Shown here: one piece after another, positions 43,625 to 53,240 of the stretch | Layout: each line of letters opens with the position of its first letter | Position numbering within the stretch: position 1 is the stretch's first letter | From: Brevibacillus centrosporus | GTDB lineage: Bacteria > Bacillota > Bacilli > Brevibacillales > Brevibacillaceae | DNA: 64,000 nucleotides | NCBI RefSeq assembly: GCF_003710815.1 | Contig: NZ_RHHP01000004.1 | Coordinates: forward strand, 1-64,000 | Reading direction: 5' to 3' | The notes under the pieces: model-generated | What the model was told of the DNA's origin: nothing | Seen by the model: only the letters and a program-made list of their open reading frames with translations | Database searches by the model: none | Made by a program: the position numbers and the translations under genes

Positions 43625-45058
43625 TTACGCGTTTACGACCTCTACTTTTGGCAGCTGTCGCGAAAACAAGGCAAAGCGTTTGACCTCTCCCTCCGTATTG
43701 CGCACGAAGTGAACCACCGTATCGATACCGCGGCGCGTAAACACAAACGCATCCTTTTCGATTGGACGAAGAGGCAGTTCCGTTTTATCGAGAATCAGCA
43801 CGAGCTTCCCTTCGTTTTCATCGAAGCGAACCTTTACTTCATCTCCTTCGCCGGACTTGAAGGTGCCTGTGCACGTCTGCAGTTCGGCGAGGGAAGCTTC
43901 ATAGTTCGCAAACGTAGCGTACTGCGTATCGATGGGGCGTTCAAACACACTGTTCAGCAGACCCAAAGTCAAATCGGTAATTGGCGCATCATCCATATTT
44001 GTCAGCAAAATCCCTGTAATTCCCTCTTCCGGGATAATGAACATCTGCGCAGTAATCCCTTTCAGGCCGCCGGTATGCTGTACAAGGGTACGACCTTCGG
44101 AAAATGGCAGGATACCAAGCCCGTATCCATAGCTGCGAAGTGGATCAATTTTGGCATGAGGGGTTACCATCTGTGCCGTGCTTTCCTCCGAGATGATGCG
44201 CGTCCCCTTGCCAAGTCCTCCGGTACGGAACAGCTCCGCATATTGCAGCATGTCGCGAGCAGATGCTTTCAGGAAGCCCGCAGCACGCATGGAAGGAGAA
44301 TCCCACCAGAGCGGTGCCCGCAGCACTTCGCGAACCCCCTCTTGTACTTGCGGAGTGTACAGCATCGCGCAGTTGTCATCATCACCCAATTCCTCGACAT
44401 GAAAGACAGAGCGGTCCATTCCCAGGGGCTGCAGGATGTGATCCTTGACATAAGCCTCGTATGATTTTCCTGTAACACGCTCAACGATGGCACCCAGCAA
44501 GCCGAACGCGTCGTTGGAATAGCTGAACTGTTCTCCCGGCTTCCCGATCAGTTCAAAGGACAGATCGCCAATGTAGGCCATCAGCTCTTCAAAGGTATCA
44601 ATCGGCTTTTGGCATTGCGCTTCAAAAGCCTTCAGCAGGTCGGCCGCTGTCGGGTCCGCCTCCAGGCTTCGCTGCATAGCGGGAATCAAGGAAGGCAGCG
44701 GCGGAAAACCAAGCGTATGCGTCATAAAATGATGGATCGTAATGGCTTTCGTCTGTTCTTCATCCGGCGTGCGGAATTCTGGCAAATAGGTCACTACCGG
44801 ATCATGAACGGAGAGCTTGCCCTGCTCCTGCAGCTGCATGATGGCGACACACGAAAACGACTTGGTAATCGAGCCGATTCCAAACACCGTATCGAGATTC
44901 ACAGGCCATTGCTCTTCCCGATCCCGATACCCGAACGCTTTTTCATAAAAAAGCTCGCCATTCTTCGCTACGGCTACCATCGCCCCTGGAACCCGGAATT
45001 CATCGATCAGCTTTTGGGCATACGCTTCAAACGGTACTGCCCATCCTTGTTTTCCCAT
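43625..45058 (-). CDS. Serine hydrolase, beta-lactamase/D-peptidase fold (copy 2)
   Basis: 477 residues. A class C beta-lactamase-like catalytic domain (about 1-370) has nucleophile motif SITK, Tyr motif YSND and the HTGG equivalent of KTG (LVQHTGGLKG). A C-terminal lipocalin-like DUF3471 strand domain follows. No signal peptide is present, so it acts in the cytoplasm. It is probably a D-stereospecific peptidase or amidase. It is a clear paralogue of the next gene upstream and starts 1 base after it. Confidence 0.88.
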   Translation of the reverse strand: MGKQGWAVPFEAYAQKLIDEFRVPGAMVAVAKNGELFYEKAFGYRDREEQWPVNLDTVFGIGSITKSFSCVAIMQLQEQGKLSVHDPVVTYLPEFRTPDEEQTKAITIHHFMTHTLGFPPLPSLIPAMQRSLEADPTAADLLKAFEAQCQKPIDTFEELMAYIGDLSFELIGKPGEQFSYSNDAFGLLGAIVERVTGKSYEAYVKDHILQPLGMDRSVFHVEELGDDDNCAMLYTPQVQEGVREVLRAPLWWDSPSMRAAGFLKASARDMLQYAELFRTGGLGKGTRIISEESTAQMVTPHAKIDPLRSYGYGLGILPFSEGRTLVQHTGGLKGITAQMFIIPEEGITGILLTNMDDAPITDLTLGLLNSVFERPIDTQYATFANYEASLAELQTCTGTFKSGEGDEVKVRFDENEGKLVLILDKTELPLRPIEKDAFVFTRRGIDTVVHFVRNTEGEVKRFALFSRQLPKVEVVNA

Positions 45059-45059
45059 G

Positions 45060-46469
45060 TTACGCCTCCTTGCTCTGCTTGATTAATTGACGGAAGTGAA
45101 ACGCAACACGGCTCACTTGACCGGCTTCATCACGAACAAAGCGAATCCATTTTTCCAAGCCAGTAGGCATTTGGAAGCTGAAGGCATCCGCACCCACGGA
45201 GCGCAGCGGGTAATCTGCTCCTGCAAACGTGACCACGAGCCCAGTCTCTCCGGAAGAAACCTGTACCATTTCCCCTTCGCCAGAGCGATATTCCCCGAGG
45301 AAGTCCTGCAGCGTGTCAGCTGCGACAGGATAGTCCGGGTAAATCGCAATCGGTTCATCCACGGGCAGAGACTGCACAGTATTGATGGTGGCTCCGAGAA
45401 GCTCGGCAGATGGTGCGCCATCCAGATTTGTCAGGACGATGCAGGTGATCTTTTCCTCAGGCAAAATGCACAGCTGTGCCGCAATCCCTTTTAATGCTCC
45501 GCCATGCTCGATCAAGGTTCCGCCGCGAAACTGTGGCGTCACCATAAAGCCGAAGCCGTAATGACGAGCTGGCTCCAAGCCGGCGTAGTTGCCAATCATT
45601 TGCTGCACGCTCTTCTCCGAAAGAATCCGCGTCTCCCCAACCTTCCCGCCTGTACGGAAGATTTCCGCATACGCGAGCATGTCACGTCCTGTGGACTTTA
45701 AAAAACCGGCAGCCCGCATCGCAGGGGCATCCCACCAGAGCGGTGCAGCAAACACGACCTTGCCCTCTTCTGTCTTTTTGCTCGTGTAGAGGGTCGTAAT
45801 GTTCTCGTAATCCCCCAAATCTTCCGTCAAAAATACCGTGTGCCCCATTCCCGCCGGATCCAGCAGATGCTCCTTGAGATAGCTCTCATACGTTTGGCCG
45901 CTGACGCGCTCGATAATAGCACCCAGCAGGGCATAGCCATCGTTGCTGTAGGAAAATTCAGTCCCTGGCTCTCCCAGCTGTTCTACATCCAGCTCGGCGA
46001 TAAAGGCCATCAGCTGCTCGTATGTATCAATCGGTTCGTGAGCAGTAAGATCAAAATTTCTGTCCGATTCCTGCAGAGCGGGATCAATCTCCATGCTGCG
46101 TCGCATCGCAAAGTAAAGCGTGGGCATCGAAGGCATTCCGGATGTATGCGACATCAGATGGGCAATCGTGATACGCTTGCTGCTCTCCGCATCTTTCGTC
46201 CGAAACTCCGGTAAATATTGGACCACAGGATCGTCCACAGACAGCTTTCCAGCTTCCTGCAGCTGCATGATGGCTACGCAGGTAAAGGATTTTGTGATCG
46301 AGCCAATCCCAAAGACAGTATCCAGCGTCACCTCTGCCTGCTCTTCAGCATCGCGGTAACCGAAACCTTTTGTATAGACATGCTCCCCAGCTTTGGCGAT
46401 CCCGATAAATGCTCCAGGCAGCTTGGCCGTCTCCATCAATTTCCCTACATAGGCTTCCAGTTGTTCCAT
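45060..46469 (-). CDS. Serine hydrolase, beta-lactamase/D-peptidase fold (copy 1)
   Basis: 469 residues, paralogous along its whole length to the following gene (shared FGIGSITKSFTCVAIMQLQ, YSNDGYALLGAI, LWWDAPAMRAAGFLKS). It has SITK, YSND and EHGGALKG catalytic motifs and no signal peptide. Tandem duplication is the simplest origin; divergence suggests different peptide specificities. It starts 4 bases after the GNAT gene stop. Confidence 0.88.
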   Translation of the reverse strand: MEQLEAYVGKLMETAKLPGAFIGIAKAGEHVYTKGFGYRDAEEQAEVTLDTVFGIGSITKSFTCVAIMQLQEAGKLSVDDPVVQYLPEFRTKDAESSKRITIAHLMSHTSGMPSMPTLYFAMRRSMEIDPALQESDRNFDLTAHEPIDTYEQLMAFIAELDVEQLGEPGTEFSYSNDGYALLGAIIERVSGQTYESYLKEHLLDPAGMGHTVFLTEDLGDYENITTLYTSKKTEEGKVVFAAPLWWDAPAMRAAGFLKSTGRDMLAYAEIFRTGGKVGETRILSEKSVQQMIGNYAGLEPARHYGFGFMVTPQFRGGTLIEHGGALKGIAAQLCILPEEKITCIVLTNLDGAPSAELLGATINTVQSLPVDEPIAIYPDYPVAADTLQDFLGEYRSGEGEMVQVSSGETGLVVTFAGADYPLRSVGADAFSFQMPTGLEKWIRFVRDEAGQVSRVAFHFRQLIKQSKEA

Positions 46470-46473
46470 GTCA

Positions 46474-47301
46474 CTACTCCCCCTTTGGGCTTCGTTTTAG
46501 GACATATGAATGCACTGTCTGATCACTCTTTAACAGACCAACTACTTCATATCCTTCTGAAAAGGCAGTCTGACAAGCTTTTCGCAATGCAAACCGCCAC
46601 TCTTTTGCAAGCGGTAGGTGTTCTTGCTTCATCGCTTGAATGTTCGCAGGCACACTCAGCAAAATTCCTGCGGTGTCGTCGGTCAGCGCTTGGCGAGCTA
46701 CCGGACGCGGCTGTTCATAGAAAAGCTCCCAATCCAGCATTCGTGGATACTCGCTCCACTCGCTGCGTTCATTCGAGATGCCCTGCTCCCGATTTGCCAC
46801 CCGCTTTGCTTGCAAATCCCATTCTAGCAGGAACCGATCCGTTGGCATTCCTGCGTTGATGCCATCGTTCATTTCGCCGTAATAGGATTCGATGTACGTT
46901 CTTACGGAACCGCCCAGCTTGTTCAGATTCAAATTCGCATTGCGCGTCTCGAGTGGATCATACGTCCAGGTCATTTTGTCATAACCGTACGCAATCGCCC
47001 ATTTGCGCTGCTCCCATTTCAGCTTTTCACCAATTCCCCAGTCGCGGTACTCCGGAACAATTCCGAGCATATGCGAGCAGAGATGGGCTTTGCCATCCTT
47101 GAAGCCGGCAAAGCCGTAGCAAAAGCCAACGGGCCGATCCTCGTGAGAAGCGGCGATGACGACTCCCCCATTGTGAACAGCCGCGATCAGCTGCGTGACC
47201 GGAGAAATGTTTTTATCAGCCCATACGATCCTTTGAAGCTCTTCCACTTCGATCATCTCTGCAACTGTCGTCATGATGCGATAGTTCAATTCTGGCTTCA
47301 T
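46474..47301 (-). CDS. COG3375-type GNAT acyltransferase, putative amino acid N-succinyltransferase
   Basis: A 275-residue protein with a GNAT domain (GGVVIAASHEDRPVGFCYGFAG, then CoA-loop SHMLGIVPEYRDWGIGEKLKWEQRKWA) and a family-specific C-terminus (TWTYDPLETRNANLNLNKLGG). In Geobacillus and relatives such proteins sit beside N-succinylamino acid racemase and succinylate D-amino acids for racemisation. Here it directly follows that racemase gene. The acyl donor is inferred from context. Confidence 0.8.
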   Translation of the reverse strand: MKPELNYRIMTTVAEMIEVEELQRIVWADKNISPVTQLIAAVHNGGVVIAASHEDRPVGFCYGFAGFKDGKAHLCSHMLGIVPEYRDWGIGEKLKWEQRKWAIAYGYDKMTWTYDPLETRNANLNLNKLGGSVRTYIESYYGEMNDGINAGMPTDRFLLEWDLQAKRVANREQGISNERSEWSEYPRMLDWELFYEQPRPVARQALTDDTAGILLSVPANIQAMKQEHLPLAKEWRFALRKACQTAFSEGYEVVGLLKSDQTVHSYVLKRSPKGE

Positions 47302-47316
47302 CTGCCACCCACCTCG

Positions 47317-48447
47317 TTACCCAATCGTTACGTTTTCTGGACGAAAACTTTTCTCTAGTACCTGCAAGGATTTTACGACTTCCCAGTTTATTTCATAGCC
47401 AATCCCTGGTCCTTCTGGAACCGCGAGTACACCTGGCCTTAGAAACTCGACTTCAGGCAGCACGATGTCCTGCTTCCAATAGCGACTGGAAGCGGCTGTA
47501 TCCCCAGGGATCTTAAAGTTGGACAAAGAAGTAATCGCGATATTATGCGCACGGCCGACGCCACTTTCAAACATGCCGCCGCACCAGACCGGAATGTTGT
47601 TCTCCTGGCAAAGATCGTGAATCTTCTTGGATTCAGTCAATCCTCCTACCCGGCCCACTTTGATGTTAATAATCCTGCAGCTGGAAAGCTCGATCGCCCT
47701 TCTCGCATCTTCAACGGTATGGATGCTTTCATCGAGGCAGATCGGCGTTTTCAATTGACTCTGCAGACGAGCATGATCCACGATATCGTCGTGTGCCAAA
47801 GGCTGTTCGATCATGATCAGGTTGTAATCGTCGAGCTGTTTGATCAGATCGATTTGATCCAGGGTATAGGCTGAATTGGCATCTGCCATCAATGGCAGGT
47901 CGTCGCCAAAACGTTTGCGCAAAGCATCAATCAGTGCGATATCAAAGCCCGGCTTGATTTTTACTTTGATTTTTTTGTAGCCCTCAGCAACGAATCCTTC
48001 TACTTTGGAGACGACTTCTTCGACAGTAGGTTCAATCCCGATGCTGACCCCTACATCGATCTCCTTGCGCTTGCCGCCCAGTGCCTGTGCCAAGGAAATC
48101 CCTTGCTGCTTCGCATACAGATCCCAAACGGCACCTTCCAAAGCTGATTTTGCCATATGATGACGGCGGATCGGCGCGAACAGTCTGGCTACATCCTCCG
48201 GTCGCTCGATCTTGTTTTTGAGCAGCATCGGGATCAGCAGCGCTTCCATCATGTAAAGTACCGTTTCTGTCGTTTCTTCATTATAAAAAGGCAATGGCAT
48301 CGCGACGCTCTCGCCGTAACCGGTTTCCCCCTCGCTATGGACGCTGATCAGCAAAAAGTCCCGCATCGTCTGCTGTCCGATACTGGCTTCAAAGGCTTGC
48401 TTGAGTGGTAAATGCAATCGTCTCATTTCAATTTTCTCGATTTTCAT
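47317..48447 (-). CDS. N-acyl/N-succinylamino acid racemase (enolase superfamily, OSBS/NSAR type)
   Basis: A 376-residue muconate-lactonising subgroup enzyme. It has the catalytic KxK motif in YKKIKVKIKPG, metal ligands in MADANSAY, EQPL and DES, and the second catalytic Lys in INIKVGRVGG. Motifs such as ALEGAVWDLYAK, VWCGGMFESGVGRAHNIA and PGDTAASSRYW are those of NSAR/OSBS, not of the L-Ala-D/L-Glu epimerase YkfB. No menaquinone gene is near, so racemisation of N-succinylated amino acids fits better than OSB synthesis. It overlaps dppF by 4 bases. Confidence 0.87.
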   Translation of the reverse strand: MKIEKIEMRRLHLPLKQAFEASIGQQTMRDFLLISVHSEGETGYGESVAMPLPFYNEETTETVLYMMEALLIPMLLKNKIERPEDVARLFAPIRRHHMAKSALEGAVWDLYAKQQGISLAQALGGKRKEIDVGVSIGIEPTVEEVVSKVEGFVAEGYKKIKVKIKPGFDIALIDALRKRFGDDLPLMADANSAYTLDQIDLIKQLDDYNLIMIEQPLAHDDIVDHARLQSQLKTPICLDESIHTVEDARRAIELSSCRIINIKVGRVGGLTESKKIHDLCQENNIPVWCGGMFESGVGRAHNIAITSLSNFKIPGDTAASSRYWKQDIVLPEVEFLRPGVLAVPEGPGIGYEINWEVVKSLQVLEKSFRPENVTIG

Positions 48448-49439
48448 GCTTGCTGACTCCTTTCGTCATGCGCGTACAGATGACAAGCCACGATATGATC
48501 TGGCCCCATCACCGTCTCCGTCGGTCGCAGCGTCGTACATAGTTCTGTCGCGTGGCGGCACCGTGGATGAAAAGCACAGCCCACTGGCGGATTTGCCGGG
48601 CTCGGTACATCTCCGCCCAGCACGATCCTCTCTTTTTTCTTTTCCGGATTGGGGACAGGTACCGCCGAGATCAAGGCTTGCGTATAAGGGTGGAGCGGAT
48701 TTTCAAACAGGCTCTTTTTATCTGCAATTTCCACGATTCGCCCCAGGTACATGACCGCGATCCGATCACTAATATGGCGAATGACGCCCAGATCGTGGGA
48801 AATGAACAGATAGGTCAGCCCCATGTCCTCCTGCAATTCTTTCATGAGATTTAAAATTTGCGCCTGGATCGACACATCGAGGGCCGAGACCGGCTCGTCA
48901 GCTACGATCAGCTTCGGCGAAACAGCGATGGCACGCGCGATCCCGATACGCTGCCGCTGCCCCCCGCTAAACTCATGCGGGTAACGATCCGCATGCTGCG
49001 GATTCAAACCGACGAGCAGGAGGAGCGCAATGACCCGCTCACGCATGGGACGGGTATCCGATGGCGACGCTCCCACTGATAATGCCTCCGCTAAAATGGT
49101 AGCCACGGTCAAACGCGGATTCAGCGACGAGTACGGATCCTGAAAAATGATCTGCATCTGGCTGCGCATATCACGCAGCTTTGCCTGTGGCATTTCGATG
49201 AGCTCTTCCCCGTGAAAACGCACAGAGCCCGCGCTCGGTTTTATTAATTGCAAAATGCTGCGACCTGTCGTCGATTTCCCGCAGCCGCTCTCCCCCACGA
49301 TGCCGAGTGTTTCGCCTCTCTTCACTTTAAAGGAGACACCGTCTACCGCTTTGACATGCCCCGATGTTTGTCCGAAGAGCCCCTTTTTCAGAGGAAAGTA
49401 GGTTTTGAGGTTATCGACGACCAAGAGATCCTCGCTCAT
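48444..49439 (-). CDS. dppF: Dipeptide/oligopeptide ABC importer ATPase (F)
   Basis: A 331-residue OppF/DppF-type ATPase: Walker [10 protein letters not shown], signature FSGGQRQRIGIARA, Walker B VADEPVSALD and the C-terminal CxFHPRCxxxxxxC oligopeptide domain (VGCAFHPRCRHATELC), which commonly binds an iron-sulfur cluster. It pairs with DppD. It overlaps dppD and the racemase gene by 4 bases each. Confidence 0.93.
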   Translation of the reverse strand: MSEDLLVVDNLKTYFPLKKGLFGQTSGHVKAVDGVSFKVKRGETLGIVGESGCGKSTTGRSILQLIKPSAGSVRFHGEELIEMPQAKLRDMRSQMQIIFQDPYSSLNPRLTVATILAEALSVGASPSDTRPMRERVIALLLLVGLNPQHADRYPHEFSGGQRQRIGIARAIAVSPKLIVADEPVSALDVSIQAQILNLMKELQEDMGLTYLFISHDLGVIRHISDRIAVMYLGRIVEIADKKSLFENPLHPYTQALISAVPVPNPEKKKERIVLGGDVPSPANPPVGCAFHPRCRHATELCTTLRPTETVMGPDHIVACHLYAHDERSQQA

Positions 49440-50422
49440 ATCGCCACCTCCTTATCCTGATAGACCCAGCACCGGACAGAGTGCTTGCCTGTCAGCACGA
49501 CAGGTGGTTTTTCGCTCTTGCATTTTTCCACGGCATGATCGCAGCGTGAATAGAAAGGGCAGCCCGCCTGGACTTCACCCAAGATCGGAACATTCCCCTC
49601 AATCGGTTTCAGCCTGCTCGTTTCCTCCTCGATGCTTGGAATGGACTGGAGAAGCCCGATCGTATAGGGATGCTTCGGATTGGCGAATATCGTCCGTACA
49701 TCCGCTTCCTCCACGATCTGGCCGTAGTACATCACCATGACGCGGTCCGCCATCTCTGCTACGACACCCAAATCATGGGTAATCAGCAAAATGGCCGTCT
49801 GCGCCGTCTGTTTCAGGTCGTTCATCAAATCGAGAATCTGCGCCTGAATCGTCACGTCCAGCGCTGTCGTCGGCTCATCGGCGATCAACAGGTCCGGCTC
49901 GCAGGCCATGGCTATCGCGATCATGACCCGCTGCTTCATTCCCCCGGACAGCTGATGCGGAAACTCATTCACGATGCTCTCCGGCCGCGGGATGCCCACC
50001 TTGCGCAGCATCTCGATGGTTTTCGCACGCCGTTCCTGCTTGGTCAGATTCGTATGCAGGCGGTACACCTCATCGATCTGCTTGCCGATCGTATGAACGG
50101 GATTCAGGGAAGTCATCGGCTCCTGGAAAATCATCGAGATATCTCTGCCGCGAATCTCCCGCATCTCACGTTCGCTCAGCCGATTCAGCACTTTTTCCTT
50201 GAAGCGGATACTGCCCCCAAGTTCGCCTGTTTTTTTGGAGATCAGGCCCATGATCGAGAGCGAGGTCACGCTTTTCCCGCAACCCGATTCACCGACCAGT
50301 GCTACCGTCTCTCCAGCCCCAATCTGAAAGCTGACCTGATTGACTGCCGTAAAGGTTCCCCGCTCCGTTTTCAGCTTTAGAGAGAGCTGATCGATATCCA
50401 ACACGGTTTCGTTCTGCTTCAT
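49436..50422 (-). CDS. dppD: Dipeptide/oligopeptide ABC importer ATPase (D)
   Basis: A 328-residue DppD-type ATPase with [34 protein letters not shown] and a C-terminal [14 protein letters not shown] motif. Start ATG 50422 lies after the stop of the upstream gene (50451) and has a G-rich ribosome site. An earlier in-frame ATG at 50473 would overlap that gene. Confidence 0.93.
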   Translation of the reverse strand: MKQNETVLDIDQLSLKLKTERGTFTAVNQVSFQIGAGETVALVGESGCGKSVTSLSIMGLISKKTGELGGSIRFKEKVLNRLSEREMREIRGRDISMIFQEPMTSLNPVHTIGKQIDEVYRLHTNLTKQERRAKTIEMLRKVGIPRPESIVNEFPHQLSGGMKQRVMIAIAMACEPDLLIADEPTTALDVTIQAQILDLMNDLKQTAQTAILLITHDLGVVAEMADRVMVMYYGQIVEEADVRTIFANPKHPYTIGLLQSIPSIEEETSRLKPIEGNVPILGEVQAGCPFYSRCDHAVEKCKSEKPPVVLTGKHSVRCWVYQDKEVAI

Positions 50423-50450
50423 CGCCACGCCCCCCTCTCCTTCGCTCGTT

Positions 50451-51338
50451 TTACTCGCCGACGAAATGGTCATAGGCGGTTCGTGTCAACTGCGCAATGA
50501 TGCGTTCTCCTGCCTTCATGGATTCATTCCCATGCGAAAACGCCGCGATGGCAAACGCACCTTTTCCTTCGGGCAGGTAGACGATCCCCACATCATTTAC
50601 GACACTGCCAATCGTCCCCGACTTGCAGGCAATGATCGTCTTGTCAGGCAGCAGATAAGGAATGCGATTGCGCAGCTGCTGCCGTTTCATGACGTCCAGA
50701 ATGCCGTCGCAGGCTTCCTGGGAAACCAGCTCGCCTGACGCGATCAGCGCAAGCAGCTGGCACATGTCATCCGGCGTCGACACGTTGTTTTCGAGCGTCG
50801 CTTGGAAAATGGCGCTGTCCGCATCGATCCCGGTCGTTTGAAAGACTTCATTGAGCTTGTCGAAGCCCTCTCGTCCTTTTTTCTCTCCAGCCAATCCACC
50901 ACCGATGCTCAGCAGATCCCAGCAGCTATTTTGAATGGAAATATGAGCGAGGCCCAGCTCCTTCATAAAAGCGTCTACCCGTTCAATTCCTACCAGCTCG
51001 AGCACTTTATCTGTCCCGAGGTTGTCACTGACGATAATCATCAAGGTCGCCAAGTCCTTCACGGCTACCTCAGCGCCAGGCAAAAACTCCTTGAGTACGC
51101 CAGATCCGGAGACCAGATCGTCTTCCGTCAGTCGAATCCGCGTCTCCAGGCTCAGCCTTCCCTCTACCACATCGCGAAAGAGCGTCGCCAGGATCGGAAC
51201 CTTGAACGTACTGGCCATTTGGAAGTATTGATCGCTATTGATTCTCGCCTCTTCGTTTGTATCCAGATGCTTGACTGTTACCCCAAAAGTTGCGGAGGTT
51301 TCGGACAGGACTGACTCCAGCTTTTTCTGCAAGCTCAT
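50451..51338 (-). CDS. Class A beta-lactamase-fold serine hydrolase, cytoplasmic
   Basis: 295 residues with class A motifs in order: STFK (nucleophile Ser about residue 43), SDN (about 108) and KSG (about 238). No signal peptide: the protein begins MSLQKKLESVLSE. A secreted resistance enzyme is therefore unlikely. Its place between dppC and dppD suggests a peptidase or amidase acting on imported peptides or lactam-like cyclised products. The omega-loop Glu is not obvious. The AAAGGGG site precedes ATG. Confidence 0.85.
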   Translation of the reverse strand: MSLQKKLESVLSETSATFGVTVKHLDTNEEARINSDQYFQMASTFKVPILATLFRDVVEGRLSLETRIRLTEDDLVSGSGVLKEFLPGAEVAVKDLATLMIIVSDNLGTDKVLELVGIERVDAFMKELGLAHISIQNSCWDLLSIGGGLAGEKKGREGFDKLNEVFQTTGIDADSAIFQATLENNVSTPDDMCQLLALIASGELVSQEACDGILDVMKRQQLRNRIPYLLPDKTIIACKSGTIGSVVNDVGIVYLPEGKGAFAIAAFSHGNESMKAGERIIAQLTRTAYDHFVGE

Positions 51339-51371
51339 TTCGGATTACCCCTTTCACCATAGAAAAATGAA

Positions 51372-52283
51372 TTATTTCGGATCAAGCGCATCTCGCAAGC
51401 CATCCCCTAGCAAGTTGAAGCCGAGTACGACCAGCATGATCGCGAGGCCAGGGAAAATAGACATCCACCAAGCCTGCCCCAGAAACGCTTTTCCGACGTA
51501 CACCATGGCTCCCCACTCTGGAATAGGCGGCTGGGCGCCGAGTCCGAGAAAGCTGAGTGCCGCTGCAGCCAAAATACTTCCCCCGAATTGTACTGTCATC
51601 AAGACGATGATCGGTGACAAAATATTCGGAAGGATATGCTTGGCTAAGATGACCCGATCCTTGATCCCCAAAGCCCGCACAGCCTCGATGTACTCTTTTT
51701 CCCGAATCGAGAGTACGGATGCCCGAACGATCCGGACATACGAAGGAATAACCGCGATTACGATGGCAATCATGGCATTGGTCAATCCTGGCCCCAGCAC
51801 GGCAATGATCGCGATCGCCAAAAGCAAGGCGGGCAGCGCGAGCAAGATATCCATGACCTGCATGATGTAAATCTCCAAGCGCCGATAGTAGCCAGCGATG
51901 ACACCCAGCGTCACTCCGATGGCGGATGCCACTGTGACGGTAATCAGCCCAGTCAAAAGCGAGATTCGGCCGCCGTACAGCAGCCTGGAAAAAATATCGC
52001 GCCCGAAGTCGTCAGTGCCGAGCAAATGCTTGGCTCCCGGACCCATCATGCGGTCCTTGAAGTTCATTTGATCGATCGGATACGGCGCGATGATCGGTGC
52101 ACAGACACAGCCGATGGTAAAGATCAACAGGATCAATGCCCCCGCCATCGCCGTTTTGTTGCGAAACAGCCGTTTGGCCACCTGCGACCAGTAGGATGGT
52201 GATGGAGTCACCGGAGATTCGGCCGCGCGCAGCGGCGGGTGCGTTTCATGCCCCACTTCCAGTTGGCTCAAGTTTCCGCTCAC
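51372..52283 (-). CDS. dppC: Dipeptide ABC importer permease (C)
   Basis: A 303-residue OppC/DppC permease with an N-terminal cytoplasmic extension, about six segments, family motif HLLGTDDFGRDIFSRLLYGGR and the ATPase-contact EAA loop (EYIEAVRALGIKDRVILAKHILPN). GTG start after GGAGTGAGG. It pairs with DppB. Confidence 0.93.
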   Translation of the reverse strand: MSGNLSQLEVGHETHPPLRAAESPVTPSPSYWSQVAKRLFRNKTAMAGALILLIFTIGCVCAPIIAPYPIDQMNFKDRMMGPGAKHLLGTDDFGRDIFSRLLYGGRISLLTGLITVTVASAIGVTLGVIAGYYRRLEIYIMQVMDILLALPALLLAIAIIAVLGPGLTNAMIAIVIAVIPSYVRIVRASVLSIREKEYIEAVRALGIKDRVILAKHILPNILSPIIVLMTVQFGGSILAAAALSFLGLGAQPPIPEWGAMVYVGKAFLGQAWWMSIFPGLAIMLVVLGFNLLGDGLRDALDPK

Positions 52284-52299
52284 ATATCCTCACTCCTTC

Positions 52300-53220
52300 C
52301 TACTCGTATTTGATTCGTGGATCAAACCAGCTGTAGAGCAAATCGACGATCAGGTTGGTGATCGCGAACAGAAAAGCGACGAAAAAAACAAGTCCTTGAA
52401 TCGTAGGCAAATCCCGCTTCCCGATGGATTCAATCGCGAGTGAGCCGAGGCCTTGCAAGGAGAAGACTGTCTCTGTGACAATCGCTCCAGCCAAAAGTGC
52501 TCCGAACTCCAAACCAATCAGGGTAATGACGGGGATCACGGCATTTTGCAAACCGTGCCTGAGTATCATCCACAGATGCGGGGCGCCTTTTGCCTGCGCA
52601 GTTCGCATGTAATCCTGCTTGATGACATCGAGCATGCTGGATCTCGTCATCCTAGCAATCAGCCCTGCTTCTCCCATCGCGAGCGTGATCGATGGCAGGA
52701 TCAGGGAAAAGAAGCCGTCGTATCCGGATATCGGGAAAATAGGCAGCTTGTAAGCAAAAATCCAGATGAGGAATAACGCAATCCAGAAGCCAGGAGCAGA
52801 AATACCGATCAAAGAGAAAAAGACCACGAGCCTGTCGACCCATGTGTTTTGCTTCACCGCGGAAATGACACCTACCACGATTCCGATGACCGTAGCCAGG
52901 ATGACACTGTACAGCGCCAGTTGAAAGGTAATCGGGAAGCGCTCCACGATTTCCTGCCATACCGTATAGCCTGTGATGTACGACGTTCCCAAGTCTCCCT
53001 GCAAAAGCTTGCCGACAAAGCTGGCGTACTGGACGTACCAAGGCCGATCCAGACCCAGCTGCGCATTGAGTGCCGCGATCGCTTCATCCGTGGGGTGTTC
53101 CCCGAGCAAATATTGCACGGGGTCCCCTGGGATCAGATGAACTAACAGAAAGATGAGGATGGTGACGCCCAGGAGCGTCCCCAAGAGCGACAGCAATCTG
53201 CGAATCAGGTATCGTTGCAA
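52300..53220 (-). CDS. dppB: Dipeptide ABC importer permease (B)
   Basis: A 306-residue OppB/DppB permease: MQRYLIRRLLSLLGTLLGVTILIF start, PGDPVQYLLG, and the EAA loop DYMRTAQAKGAPHLWMILRHGLQN. TTG start after GGGAGG. It lies 16 bases before dppC. Confidence 0.93.
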   Translation of the reverse strand: MQRYLIRRLLSLLGTLLGVTILIFLLVHLIPGDPVQYLLGEHPTDEAIAALNAQLGLDRPWYVQYASFVGKLLQGDLGTSYITGYTVWQEIVERFPITFQLALYSVILATVIGIVVGVISAVKQNTWVDRLVVFFSLIGISAPGFWIALFLIWIFAYKLPIFPISGYDGFFSLILPSITLAMGEAGLIARMTRSSMLDVIKQDYMRTAQAKGAPHLWMILRHGLQNAVIPVITLIGLEFGALLAGAIVTETVFSLQGLGSLAIESIGKRDLPTIQGLVFFVAFLFAITNLIVDLLYSWFDPRIKYE

Positions 53221-53240
53221 AACGCCCCACCTCCCTTTCG

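Noticed and set aside
43253..44464. 403-codon plus-strand open frame
   Set aside because: It is antisense to the DppA and serine hydrolase genes, which have clear family motifs; it has no motif or ribosome site.
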